A DNA stretch of 40,398 nt from Megasphaera sp. UBA1696 (GCA_002319965.1 DCJQ01000009.1:1-40398); one strand, 5' to 3'; numbered from the stretch's first letter, positions 6,248-13,967 are shown. The notes: a model not told the origin generated them from the sequence alone. Numbers and translations: made by a program.

Positions 6248-7093
6248 CTATTTTAAGATAATATTGTCGATGAGGCGCGTCTTACCGATGCGGACGGCAA
6301 TGGCCAACAGGCTTTCGTCGGAAACCGTTTGGATCGGTTCCAAACCGGGGAAGGAAAAGAGATCGACATAATCAATGGAAGCCATCGGTTCAGATTCAAT
6401 TTCAGACGTAACAATGGCTTTCAGCTTTTCTACATCTTTTTCGCCGCCGTCATAAGCCGTCTTGGCTTTTCTCAGGCTGCGGGAAAGGACCAAGGCCGCT
6501 TCTTTTTCAGCGTCGGACAGATAAGCATTGCGCGAGCTCCGGGCCAGACCGCTTTCTTCACGGACGATGGGGACCATGTGGATGTGGACGGGCAGGTTAA
6601 GGTCACTGACAAAACGGCGGACGACGACGACCTGCTGGGCATCTTTTTGACCGAAGAAGGCTTCGTCGGCGCCGGTAATATTGATCAGCTTGGTGACGAC
6701 GGTTGCTACGCCACGGAAATGGATAGGTCTCTGAGCACCGCAGAGTTTATGCGTAATATCGCCGTCGACATTGACGTATGTGCAATAGCCCTTAGGATAC
6801 ATTTCCGACGGTTCCGGATGGAAGACGGCATCGACGCCGACACTTTCGAGTTTCCGGCAGTCTTCTTCAAAGCGGCGCGGATAGGCATCGTAGTCTTCAT
6901 TGGGGCCAAACTGCGTCGGATTGACGAAGACCGATGCGACGACGACGTCACAGGCGGCTTTCGCCGTCCGCATCAGCGTCAAATGGCCTTCATGAAGGGC
7001 CCCCATAGTCGGGACCAAGCCGATGACCTTACCGGCCTTCTTTTGTTCACGGGAAAATGCCTGCATTTCTTTGACAGTACGGAAAATTTTCAT
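6248..7093 (-). CDS. panC: pantoate-beta-alanine ligase (pantothenate synthetase)
   Basis: A cytoplasmic enzyme of 281 residues that joins (R)-pantoate and beta-alanine with ATP to form pantothenate, the last step of vitamin B5 synthesis. It shows the nucleotidyltransferase motif PTMGALHEGHLTL (HEGH near residue 35) and the ATP-loop region ESGLARSSRNAYLS. Length and both ends match the family. ATG at 7093 follows AAAGGAG. panB and panD do not adjoin it; instead a BASS-family transporter lies 26 bp upstream in the same direction, suggesting co-transcription. Confidence 0.95.
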   Translation of the reverse strand: MKIFRTVKEMQAFSREQKKAGKVIGLVPTMGALHEGHLTLMRTAKAACDVVVASVFVNPTQFGPNEDYDAYPRRFEEDCRKLESVGVDAVFHPEPSEMYPKGYCTYVNVDGDITHKLCGAQRPIHFRGVATVVTKLINITGADEAFFGQKDAQQVVVVRRFVSDLNLPVHIHMVPIVREESGLARSSRNAYLSDAEKEAALVLSRSLRKAKTAYDGGEKDVEKLKAIVTSEIESEPMASIDYVDLFSFPGLEPIQTVSDESLLAIAVRIGKTRLIDNIILK

Positions 7094-7119
7094 GATGATA
7101 AACTCCTTTATAAAATAGA

Positions 7120-8082
7120 TTATGCCACGTGGGCCGTCGATTCCTTAATACGGACTTCTTCGCTCTTTTCATCACGGCGAGAGAAGTAGTTGGCAATGAG
7201 GGAACCGGAAATATTGTGCCAGACACTGAAAATAGCGCCGGGAATAGCCGCTGCCGGATTGAAGTACAAAACGGCCAATGACGCCGCCATTCCGGAATTC
7301 TGCATGCCCACTTCGATAGCGACGGTCCGGGATTTTTTCGAATCGAGGCGGAACAGTTTGGCCATGAGGTAGCCGAGGGTCAGTCCGAAGACGTTGTGCA
7401 GGACGACAATGACAGCCATTAAGAGGCCGACGTCAAAGAGACGAGATGCACTGAGGGATACGACGCAGCCTACGAGAATGACAATGGTAACGACGGAAAC
7501 GACGGGCATGGCCGGCAGTACCTTTTCAACGCTGCGAGAAAAGAAATGGTTAACCCCTAAGCCGAGCAGCACCGGAACGAGGACCATCTGGACAATGGAA
7601 ATCATCATCGACAAGAAAGAAACATGGATCCATGCACCCGCCAAAAGCCAGGTCAAAGCCGGCGTAACAATGGGGGCCAACAGGGTCGTTGCCATGGTCA
7701 TCGATACCGACAGGGCTACGTCGCCTCTAGCTAAGTAGGAAATGACATTCGATGCGGTCCCACCCGGGCAGGTACCTACCAAGATGACGCCAATGGCCAG
7801 TTCCGGCGGCAGGGCGAAGATACGGACCAGGCCCCAAGCCACGAAAGGCATGATCAGGAACTGGGCAAAGATGCCGATAAGGACTTCCCAAGGCCGCTTA
7901 AAAACAGTCTTAAAGTCCGCCACAGTCAAGGTCATGCCCATGCCGAACATGACGATGCCCAAGAGCCAGCCGACATAAGGAGCAGCCCACTTCAGCGTCC
8001 ACGGCCACAGCGCTCCGACAACCCCAATGAGGACGACGAAGACGGCCATATGGCTGACCAGAAAATCACAACACTTTTTCAA
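7120..8082 (-). CDS. panS: BASS-family transporter, probable pantoate/ketopantoate carrier PanS
   Basis: A 320-residue integral membrane protein of the bile acid:sodium symporter (BASS) superfamily with about ten hydrophobic segments. The motif VGTCPGGTASNVISYLARGD near residues 101-120 is typical, as is the second half-repeat with EVGMQNSGMAASLA. In Salmonella, PanS of this superfamily carries ketopantoate/pantoate. The gene lies directly before panC, so the same substrate is likely here; that is inference from context, and another organic anion remains possible. The start is TTG with AGGAGG 10 bases upstream; no ATG is suitably placed. Confidence 0.8.
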   Translation of the reverse strand: MKKCCDFLVSHMAVFVVLIGVVGALWPWTLKWAAPYVGWLLGIVMFGMGMTLTVADFKTVFKRPWEVLIGIFAQFLIMPFVAWGLVRIFALPPELAIGVILVGTCPGGTASNVISYLARGDVALSVSMTMATTLLAPIVTPALTWLLAGAWIHVSFLSMMISIVQMVLVPVLLGLGVNHFFSRSVEKVLPAMPVVSVVTIVILVGCVVSLSASRLFDVGLLMAVIVVLHNVFGLTLGYLMAKLFRLDSKKSRTVAIEVGMQNSGMAASLAVLYFNPAAAIPGAIFSVWHNISGSLIANYFSRRDEKSEEVRIKESTAHVA

Positions 8083-8087
8083 TCAAT

Positions 8088-8270
8088 CTATACCTCCTGT
8101 CTTAGTTTTGGGGCAAAAGGACATAAAAAAATACCTTCCAGCTCAGACTGAAAGGTATGGATATCTGCAAACGTCACTTGGCCCGGGGACAGATCGTAAA
8201 ACAATGCGCTGCCAGCCCTTGCCGTAACATGATGAGCAATCCTTCCTGTCTCGGTCTGAATCAGATCCAA
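8088..8270 (-). CDS. doubtful 60-codon reading frame in the panS leader
   Basis: A TTG-initiated frame of 60 codons ends inside the panS ribosome-binding site. The translation (DLIQTETGRIAHHV... to ...FAPKLRQEV) has ordinary composition and resembles nothing I recognise. No ribosome-binding site precedes it, and the frame stays open for about 30 more codons upstream without an ATG. It also contains two stem-loops. It could be a gene remnant or non-coding leader. Confidence 0.2.
   Translation of the reverse strand: MDLIQTETGRIAHHVTARAGSALFYDLSPGQVTFADIHTFQSELEGIFLCPFAPKLRQEV
8125..8158 (-). terminator. terminator or attenuator hairpin upstream of panS
   Basis: An 11-position stem with one mismatch (8131-8141 with 8148-8158) is followed on the minus strand by seven T residues. 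It lies about 45 bp before panS, with another hairpin further upstream (about 8249-8270). It may terminate an upstream message or attenuate panS. Confidence 0.55.
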
Positions 8271-8421
8271 GCAGATAATGAATCGATAGTAGACATAAAA
8301 AAAGTATAACTCACATTGCGTGATGCTATCTTTTGCCTCGGCCGTATCATACCATATTTATGCGCCTCATGCAATGGTCCTCGCCAAATCAGAAAAAATA
8401 GGCGATTCATCCATAAACTCC

Positions 8422-8450
8422 TTGTATTTTTCATCATTTTATCCTATAAT
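8422..8450 (+). promoter_or_regulatory. promoter of the sodium:solute symporter gene
   Basis: TTGTAT (8422-8427) and TATAAT (8445-8450) are separated by 17 bp. The expected start near 8457 gives a 5' leader of about 73 bases. Confidence 0.7.
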
Positions 8451-8529
8451 ATTACCAATTCTTGTCACATGTTGTTCCATTGTAAGGAACCAGTGTTGCA
8501 AAATAAACAAAAAGGGAGATACCAGGAAT

Positions 8530-9936
8530 ATGTCGATTCAACTTGCTATTGTCATCTTATACATCATCTTATTATTTGCCATCTCCATGTATGTCAAACA
8601 TCGGGCCAGCCAAAATCCGACGGAATATCTCTTTGCCGGCCGTAAGTTTTCGACCGGCCTGGTCGCTGTCAGTATTACCGGTATGGCCGTAGGCGCCGCA
8701 TCGACGGTCGGCGTCGCTGAAAGTGCCGTCAAAATCGGCTTGGCCGCAGGCTGGTACAATGCTGCCTGGGCCATCGGGGCCATCGTCATGGGCTTTGTCG
8801 CTGCCGGCAAATACCGTTCGCTGAACTGTACGACCATTCCCGAACTCTTTGAACGGAGCTACGATAAAAAAGCCCGCATCATCAGCGTCATCGGCTTGTC
8901 TCTCATCATGCTCTGCATCACGTCCCTGCAGTACGTCGCCGGCGGCTCCATCCTGCACGCCCTCATGCCGGATATCTTTTCCATGCAGGGCGGCATGATT
9001 ACCAGCGCCATCGTCTTCGTCGGCATCACGGCCATCGGCGGCCTGTGGTCGTCCGGCCTGTCCAACATCTTAAGCGTCACCGTCATTTACCTTGGTATCA
9101 TCTATTCTCTGATTCGCATCCTCATCCGCGACGGCGGCATCAGCGGCATCAATGCAGCGCTTCCGGCAGCGGACTTCAACTGGTTCTCTCCTATGGGCGG
9201 CCTGTCCTTCGCCGTCCTCATGGGCTGGATCATCGTCATGACGACCCAGGCCATCACGGCCCAAGGGCCGGTACAGATCGCCTGCGGCGCCAAAAGCGCC
9301 AAGGAAGCCCGGAAAGGGTTCATTCTCGGCGGCCTGCTGATTTTCCCCATCGGCTTCCTATCGGCTATCTTAGGCCTGGCTGCCAAGGCCCAGTTCCCCG
9401 ATATCAATCCGACCCTGGCTCTGCCTCAGATTATCATGAGTCTCGATCCCTTCTCTTCCGGAATGACCTTGGCCGCCCTTTGGGCCGCCGACGTATCGAC
9501 AGCCTGCACCATCCTCCTCGGAGCCGGTACACTCATCTCTCAGGACGTATTTAAACGTTTTATTAAGCCCAATATGTCCGATATGACCTACGTCAAAGCC
9601 AACCGCCTGATTATCGTCATCATCGGTGCCGTCACCTTATTGATGGCCTTCTATGCCGTCGGCATCGTAAAGGTCATGCTCATCGGCCTGAGCCTTACGA
9701 CAGCCTTTACCCTGGTCTTCCTGTGCACCCTCTTTGCCCCGTCCCTGTGCCGCAAAAACACGGCCTTTTGGACGACCCTGGCCGGCATCGCAGGCCTCAT
9801 TCTCTGGCAGTTATGCCCGGCTGTCCGCCTGCTGCCCCACGTCATCTACTTCGAATGGGTCATTTGCATCATCACCTTGCTGATTGTCCGCCTCGTCGAT
9901 AAGACGCCCATCAAGATGCCCGAACTGAAAAGCTAA
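8530..9936 (+). CDS. sodium:solute symporter (SSS family)
   Basis: A 468-residue integral membrane protein of the PutP/PanF/SSS superfamily with about 12-13 hydrophobic segments. It has the family region EYLFAGRKFSTGLVAVSI... followed by a small-residue stretch in helix 2, and repeated amphipathic helices to the end. The substrate cannot be read from sequence. Since PanF, the sodium:pantothenate symporter, is an SSS protein and panS-panC are next door, a pantothenate-related substrate is worth testing, though I do not see PanF-specific motifs. ATG at 8530 follows AGGGAG; the frame extends to 8320 but that part covers the promoter. It is transcribed head-on to the leftward replication fork. 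Confidence 0.88.
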   Translation: MSIQLAIVILYIILLFAISMYVKHRASQNPTEYLFAGRKFSTGLVAVSITGMAVGAASTVGVAESAVKIGLAAGWYNAAWAIGAIVMGFVAAGKYRSLNCTTIPELFERSYDKKARIISVIGLSLIMLCITSLQYVAGGSILHALMPDIFSMQGGMITSAIVFVGITAIGGLWSSGLSNILSVTVIYLGIIYSLIRILIRDGGISGINAALPAADFNWFSPMGGLSFAVLMGWIIVMTTQAITAQGPVQIACGAKSAKEARKGFILGGLLIFPIGFLSAILGLAAKAQFPDINPTLALPQIIMSLDPFSSGMTLAALWAADVSTACTILLGAGTLISQDVFKRFIKPNMSDMTYVKANRLIIVIIGAVTLLMAFYAVGIVKVMLIGLSLTTAFTLVFLCTLFAPSLCRKNTAFWTTLAGIAGLILWQLCPAVRLLPHVIYFEWVICIITLLIVRLVDKTPIKMPELKS

Positions 9937-9974
9937 AATCACATATACTGCAAAAAAAACACACGGTATCCACG

Positions 9975-10017
9975 AAAAAGAGAGATCGTCATCCCCGCGG
10001 TGACAATCTCTCTTTTT
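9975..10017. terminator. bidirectional terminator between symporter gene and hxlR
   Basis: A long stem, AAAAAGAGAGAT... pairing with ...ATCTCTCTTTTT, carries A residues before and T residues after. It serves the convergent symporter gene and the HxlR regulator gene. Confidence 0.88.
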
Positions 10018-10075
10018 GTATCGGCTGTACTCGCTGCAAGAGCCGGCTCGGATTATAAGGACACCTAGTGCCCCC

Positions 10076-10462
10076 TCAGTCGCCCCGCCGATTGTAATCG
10101 CATTTTTGACACTGGCTCAGGGCATGTTCATTATCGTCCCGATGATAAGCTCCGGACCATTTACAGATACTTTGCAGCAGGGGAACGGAAGATATCCCCT
10201 TAGCCGTCAGTCCGTATTCAACTCGCGGCGGAATTTCATCAAACTGCCTGCGCTCAATCATGTCATCGTTCATCAGCTCTTTCAGCGTTGCCGCTAAGAC
10301 GGCATCGGTGATATTGGACATCTCTTTTCGTATCGAACTGTAGCGCAGCCTTCCTTTTTGGGCCAGCACGCAGATAACCCTCGATTTCCATTTCCCTCCG
10401 AAAACGGACAGGCCGTATTCCAAAGGACATCGTATATCCTTTTCTAATTTCGGTTTGTACAA
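10076..10462 (-). CDS. HxlR-family transcriptional regulator
   Basis: A 128-residue winged-helix regulator. It shows the family pattern CPLEYGLSVFGGKWKSRVI near residues 12-30, then RYSSIRKEMSNI, and the wing region PPRVEYGLTAKG. HxlR proteins often sense electrophiles, quinones or aldehydes through a Cys near the N-terminus; here Cys12 of IRCPLEY is in that position. The extra C-terminal Cys pair (CQKC) is unusual. The start is TTG, with AGGTGG 8 bases upstream. It is divergent from the small ABM-fold gene, which is the likely target. Confidence 0.88.
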   Translation of the reverse strand: MYKPKLEKDIRCPLEYGLSVFGGKWKSRVICVLAQKGRLRYSSIRKEMSNITDAVLAATLKELMNDDMIERRQFDEIPPRVEYGLTAKGISSVPLLQSICKWSGAYHRDDNEHALSQCQKCDYNRRGD

Positions 10463-10489
10463 CGTTCACGCCACCTCTCTCTCATTTTC

Positions 10490-10521
10490 ATTATAACAGT
10501 TCCTTTTTCACCTTCAAGTTA
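10490..10521 (-). promoter_or_regulatory. hxlR promoter
   Basis: On the minus strand TTGAAG and TATAAT are separated by 16 bp, a good promoter match. One arm of the adjoining inverted repeat overlaps its -35 end. Confidence 0.6.
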
Positions 10522-10542
10522 CTATGAAAATGAATAGTGACT
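10517..10542. promoter_or_regulatory. candidate HxlR operator in the divergent intergenic region
   Basis: AGTTACTAT and ATAGTGACT form an inverted repeat with 9-bp arms, one mismatch and an 8-bp spacer. It overlaps the -35 side of the hxlR promoter. Autoregulation and control of the divergent gene are inferred. Confidence 0.55.
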
Positions 10543-10629
10543 CATAAATTTGCTTATATCTTCTCATCGCCAAGTAGGGCCGCTATAATAAAAATGAGCT
10601 CACAGAAAAGCAAAAGGGAGGAACAAACC

Positions 10630-10920
10630 ATGAACGTAAAAGCTTATTTGGAAATTACCATGAAAATCGATGCAGCCAATCGTCCTGCCGCCGCAAAGGT
10701 ATATACCGATTATCGCCAGCCTTTCCTGACCACCATCGAAGGAGCTTTGACGAAAGACCTGCTCATCCGCGATGAAGACGTACAGGTACTCCACGGCTTT
10801 GACAGTACCGAACACGCACAGGCCTATCTGACAAGCGACCTCTTCAAAAACGACGTCTTCGTCGGACTTCAGCCTCTGTGGACAGAAGACCCGGAAGTAA
10901 AAATCTACACGTTGGCATAA
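10630..10920 (+). CDS. small ABM-like dimeric alpha/beta-barrel protein
   Basis: A 96-residue protein with the length and pattern of antibiotic-biosynthesis-monooxygenase (ABM) folds: a first strand VKAYLEITMKI, a helix, central strands (DVQVLHGFDS), a helix EHAQAYLTSDLF and a last strand VKIYTLA. Such proteins act on quinones or haem, or bind small molecules; the substrate is unknown here. ATG at 10630 follows AGGGAGG, and a TATAAT lies at 10584-10589 with a weak -35. It is divergent from hxlR, an arrangement typical of electrophile-response pairs. Family placement is by fold-like pattern only. Confidence 0.7.
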   Translation: MNVKAYLEITMKIDAANRPAAAKVYTDYRQPFLTTIEGALTKDLLIRDEDVQVLHGFDSTEHAQAYLTSDLFKNDVFVGLQPLWTEDPEVKIYTLA

Positions 10921-10959
10921 TGTGGCCGAGACGGCAGAAAAAAAATCTGTCATTCCATA

Positions 10960-10994
10960 AAAAAGGAGCAGCCCTTAAAGGCTGCTCCTTTTTG
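10960..10994. terminator. terminator between the ABM-like gene and the binding-protein gene
   Basis: A strong stem, AAAAGGAGCAGCC with GGCTGCTCCTTTT (left arm about 10961-10973, right arm 10980-10993), is flanked by A and T runs. It can act on both strands. Confidence 0.92.
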
Positions 10995-11028
10995 TATCCC
11001 TAAGACTACCGTATTTCCTTAGCGTACC

Positions 11029-11841
11029 TTATTTTACAATAGCATCGGCACTGTTCGGGAGATCCGGCATATCCGTATTGAACCATTTCTTATAGAGGGC
11101 TTGGAATTCGCCGCTCTTCTTCAATTTTTCCATAGCATCGTTTACTTGCTTCAACAATTCCTTATTGTCCTTATTGATCGCAAAGGCCAAGTATTCCGGC
11201 TTCGTGTTGCTGATGTCGATGACGTCGAATTTACCCTTACCGTCCTGAGTCAGGAAGTAATCGGCAACAGGCTTATCGATGATCGCTGCCGGCGAGCCGC
11301 CAACCTGAAGTTCCATGATGGCTTCCGAGTTATTGTCGAACTGCTTGACATTATAGCCTTGTTCTTCTGCGTATTTAGCACCTGTCGTCCCGATCTGAAC
11401 GGCAATCTGTTTCCCCTGGAGATCCGCTGCCGAATGGATGCCGCTGTCTTTCGGCGTTAAGATGACCAGTTTCGATTCATAGAAGGGGGCTGCAAAAGCA
11501 ACTTTCTGAGCCCGTTCCGGCGTAACCGTCATGCCCGTCGCAGCAATATCCATGTCCCCTTGCTGGATGATTGGGATAATGCCCGAAAAAGCAATATTAT
11601 TAAATTCGACGTCGCGATTCATTTCTTTGGCAACGGCGCGGATCAAGTCCATTTCAAAGCCTTTGTATTCTGCCGATTGATCGCTGTCTTTAAATTCAAA
11701 AGGAACAAAGGTCGCATTGGTAGCGACACGAAGGGGCTTATTGGCATCGCCGGCTTCTTTTTGACTGCTGCCGCAGCCGGCCAAAAGTGACGCCGCCAAA
11801 ACACCTGTAAGCAATGCCGTACCCATTTTTTTCATATCCAT
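11029..11841 (-). CDS. amino-acid ABC transporter substrate-binding lipoprotein
   Basis: A 270-residue periplasmic binding protein of family 3 (glutamine/arginine type). A lipoprotein signal ends in the lipobox LLAGC near residue 23. The family pattern KPLRVATNATFVPFEF follows, then GFEMDLIRAVAKEM and the DMDIAATGMTVTPER motif that lines the amino-acid pocket. ATG at 11841 follows GGAGG. No permease or ATPase gene adjoins it and a terminator follows it, so it is an orphan component that must work with a transporter encoded elsewhere. The polar amino acid it carries cannot be told. Confidence 0.88.
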   Translation of the reverse strand: MDMKKMGTALLTGVLAASLLAGCGSSQKEAGDANKPLRVATNATFVPFEFKDSDQSAEYKGFEMDLIRAVAKEMNRDVEFNNIAFSGIIPIIQQGDMDIAATGMTVTPERAQKVAFAAPFYESKLVILTPKDSGIHSAADLQGKQIAVQIGTTGAKYAEEQGYNVKQFDNNSEAIMELQVGGSPAAIIDKPVADYFLTQDGKGKFDVIDISNTKPEYLAFAINKDNKELLKQVNDAMEKLKKSGEFQALYKKWFNTDMPDLPNSADAIVK

Positions 11842-11887
11842 GCCAATTCCTCCATTAAAATGAATAAAAATTAAATTTGTTTTTATT

Positions 11888-11915
11888 ATTATACCATTTT
11901 ATACAAAAAAGTAAA
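11888..11915 (-). promoter_or_regulatory. promoter of the binding-protein gene
   Basis: On the minus strand TTTACT and TATAAT are separated by 16 bp, directly after the ptsI terminator, giving a leader of about 40 bases. Confidence 0.65.
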
Positions 11916-11938
11916 GAGGCTTTTAGGCTAAAATATCA

Positions 11939-11971
11939 AAAAAGCGCTGCTCCCGAAGGAGCAACGCTTTG
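11939..11971 (-). terminator. terminator of the fru-pts operon
   Basis: A 13-position stem with one wobble (11941-11953 with 11958-11970) has a TTCG loop on the minus strand and a T run after it. It begins only a few bases after the ptsI stop codon. Confidence 0.93.
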
Positions 11972-11976
11972 ATAGA

Positions 11977-13608
11977 TTATTTACTGAGATCCAAAGAGCG
12001 GACTTTTTCACGCAGCGGCAATACAGACGGAGGGCTGACCGACAGTTCGTCGACACCCATGCGCAGGAAGGTTTCCGTCAAGGTCAGATCGGCACCGAGT
12101 TCACCGCAGATACCTACCCAAATGCCGGCTTTATGGCCATTTTCAATGGTCATCTGAATCAGTTTCAGGACGGCCGGATGATGGGGATCGAAGAAGGTAT
12201 CGAGTTTCGTCTGCTGACGGTCGATGGCCAAGGTGTACTGGGTCAAGTCGTTAGAACCGATGCTGAAGAAGTCGACTTCTTTAGCCAGTTCTTCACTCAT
12301 GACGGCAGCGGCCGGCGTTTCGACCATAATGCCGACTTCCATATCCTTATCGTAGGCAATCCCTTTCGCATCCAATTCCCGGCGGACTTCGTCCAAGATT
12401 TTTTTGCTCTGCTGTACTTCCCAGACGGAAATAATCATGGGGAACATGATGGCAATCTTACCGAATGCCGAGGCGCGCAGCAAGGCGCGGAGCTGTGTCT
12501 TGAACAAATCGACGCGACTCAGGCAGATGCGGATAGCCCGCATGCCCATGGCCGGGTTTTCTTCCGGATCAAGGTCGAAATAGTCAACCTTTTTATCGGC
12601 ACCGATATCGAGGGTCCGAATGACGACGGTCTTGCCTTCAAGAGCTTCTGCAGCCTGTTTATAGGCTTCAAACTGCTGATCTTCCGTCGGATAGTTGCTG
12701 CTTTCCAAATAGAGGAATTCGCTGCGGAAAAGACCGATGCCTTCGGCATCATTGGCCAGAACCTGCGGCAGGTTGCCCGGGTTGCCGATATTGGCAAAGA
12801 GATTGATCTTCTTACCGTCTTTGGTAACCGTCGGGACACCGCGCACTTGTTCCAAAGCCGTAAGGCGCAGTTCTTCTTCCTTCTGCTTTTTCTTCATCAG
12901 GGCCAGAGTTTCTTCATCAGGATTGATGTAAACGTCCCCTGTCGTACCGTCGATGACGGCCATCATGCCGTCAACGTCGTTGTGAAGCTGCGTTCCCGTG
13001 CTGACGACAGCGGCAATGCCCAAGGTACGGGCTAAGATAGCCGTATGCGAGTTGGTGCTGCCTGCTGACGTAACGAAGCCAAGGATCTTATCGGTATCGA
13101 GCTGTAACGTTTCGCTCGGTGCCAAGTCGTCAGCAGCAATGATAACCTGATCATAGTTACTGAAATCAATCCCCGGGCCGCCGCTGAGCTGCTGCTCTAC
13201 GCGGCGGGAAATATCGAGAACGTCGGCTGCACGGGCCTGCATATAGGCATCTTCCATGGAGCGGAACATCTCCGCAAGTTCTTGAGCCGTCTGATCAACA
13301 GCTGCTTCAGCATTCATTCTTTCATCGCGGATTCTTGTTTCAATACCTTCAACATAGTCATCGTCATCGAGCATCATCTGATGAACTTCAAAGACAGCCG
13401 CTTGTTCTTCACCGACTTTGTCTACAGCTTTAACATATAAGTCTTTCAGCTGGCTCATCGCTTCTTCACGCGCTTTTTGGAAACGCGCCAATTCTACTTC
13501 GACACTTTCAATGGGCCGAACGGCTGTAGAAATGGTGTTGCGATGAAACAGTGCCAGCGGTCCGATACTGATACCGGAAAAGACACTTTTACCTTTTAAC
13601 GTCAGCAT
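11977..13608 (-). CDS. ptsI: PTS enzyme I, C-terminally short
   Basis: Phosphoenolpyruvate-protein phosphotransferase, the first phosphate carrier of the sugar PTS, which phosphorylates HPr. It shows the phosphohistidine segment TNSHTAILAR (His near residue 190), the PEP-utilising motif EFLYLESSNYPTEDQQF, MVETPAA, SIGSNDLTQY and the catalytic Cys in GICGELGAD. It has 543 residues against about 570-575 usually; the sequence stops at LREKVRSLDLSK, omitting about 30 residues of terminal helices. All catalytic parts remain. The start is ATG with a G-rich ribosome-binding site. It is last in the fru operon, 21 bp after ptsH. Confidence 0.93.
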   Translation of the reverse strand: MLTLKGKSVFSGISIGPLALFHRNTISTAVRPIESVEVELARFQKAREEAMSQLKDLYVKAVDKVGEEQAAVFEVHQMMLDDDDYVEGIETRIRDERMNAEAAVDQTAQELAEMFRSMEDAYMQARAADVLDISRRVEQQLSGGPGIDFSNYDQVIIAADDLAPSETLQLDTDKILGFVTSAGSTNSHTAILARTLGIAAVVSTGTQLHNDVDGMMAVIDGTTGDVYINPDEETLALMKKKQKEEELRLTALEQVRGVPTVTKDGKKINLFANIGNPGNLPQVLANDAEGIGLFRSEFLYLESSNYPTEDQQFEAYKQAAEALEGKTVVIRTLDIGADKKVDYFDLDPEENPAMGMRAIRICLSRVDLFKTQLRALLRASAFGKIAIMFPMIISVWEVQQSKKILDEVRRELDAKGIAYDKDMEVGIMVETPAAAVMSEELAKEVDFFSIGSNDLTQYTLAIDRQQTKLDTFFDPHHPAVLKLIQMTIENGHKAGIWVGICGELGADLTLTETFLRMGVDELSVSPPSVLPLREKVRSLDLSK

Positions 13609-13629
13609 CTGCTTTCCCCCTCAAAAATC

Positions 13630-13887
13630 TTAGAAGTTTTCCTTCAAGAAGGCTTCTACAGCACTTGCTGCCTGTTCTTCGTCAGCGCCTTCTACCTGTA
13701 CTTTAATGGATTCACCCTGCTTTACCCCTAAAGCCATGACGGTGAAGATTTTTTTCAAATCACCTTTACGAGCGCCTTTGAAGACACTGATATTGGATTC
13801 AAATTTTTTAGCTTCTTTAACCAAGAGGCCAGCCGGACGAGCATGGATACCCTGGGGATCGGTTACAACGAATTCAAATTCTTTCAT
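13630..13887 (-). CDS. ptsH: phosphocarrier HPr with Lys at position 46
   Basis: An 85-residue phosphocarrier that passes phosphate from enzyme I to the EIIA domain. The active His15 is in GIHARPA. The usual regulatory-site segment LKSI is LKKI here: Lys46 replaces Ser46, the residue phosphorylated by HPr kinase in Firmicutes. This copy therefore cannot be regulated that way; it might be a fru-dedicated HPr. Phosphotransfer to His15 should be unaffected. It lies between fruA and ptsI, and a possible internal promoter precedes it. Confidence 0.93.
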   Translation of the reverse strand: MKEFEFVVTDPQGIHARPAGLLVKEAKKFESNISVFKGARKGDLKKIFTVMALGVKQGESIKVQVEGADEEQAASAVEAFLKENF

Positions 13888-13939
13888 GAAAATTCCTCCT
13901 TCAGGAAATAAGTGTTTGGAATAGTTGAGATAAAACTCT

Positions 13940-13967
13940 ATTATATAGTGTACTTGATTTATGGAAA
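13940..13967 (-). promoter_or_regulatory. possible internal promoter for ptsH-ptsI
   Basis: On the minus strand TTTCCA and TATAAT are separated by 16 bp in the 88-bp gap after fruA. It could allow ptsHI to be expressed when the fru operon is off. Confidence 0.5.

Larger units (their letters stand above)
8083..8529. other. 447-bp intergenic region between panS and the symporter gene
   Basis: It contains, from left: the panS ribosome-binding site, the T-tailed hairpin, the doubtful short frame, a minus-strand -10 element TATACT (8303-8308) with poor -35, and the plus-strand symporter promoter near 8422-8450. I see no RNA gene and recognise no riboswitch class. Confidence 0.6.

Noticed and set aside
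7120..7135. CACGTG with partial flanks (GCCACGTGGGCC) as a second parS
   Set aside because: The flanks do not match the TGTTT...AAACA arms; it is coding sequence at the end of panS.
6329..7189. Long plus-strand open frame across panC
   Set aside because: It is antisense to a complete panC and has no family resemblance.
8320..8529. N-terminal extension of the symporter
   Set aside because: It covers the promoter TTGTAT-17-TATAAT and lacks a ribosome-binding site; the family start fits ATG at 8530.
11029..11841. Complete amino-acid ABC transporter operon
   Set aside because: Only the binding-protein gene is present; terminators lie on both sides and no permease or ATPase gene adjoins.
12133..13035. 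Long plus-strand open frame across ptsI
   Set aside because: It mirrors ptsI codons; ptsI is intact with all catalytic motifs.
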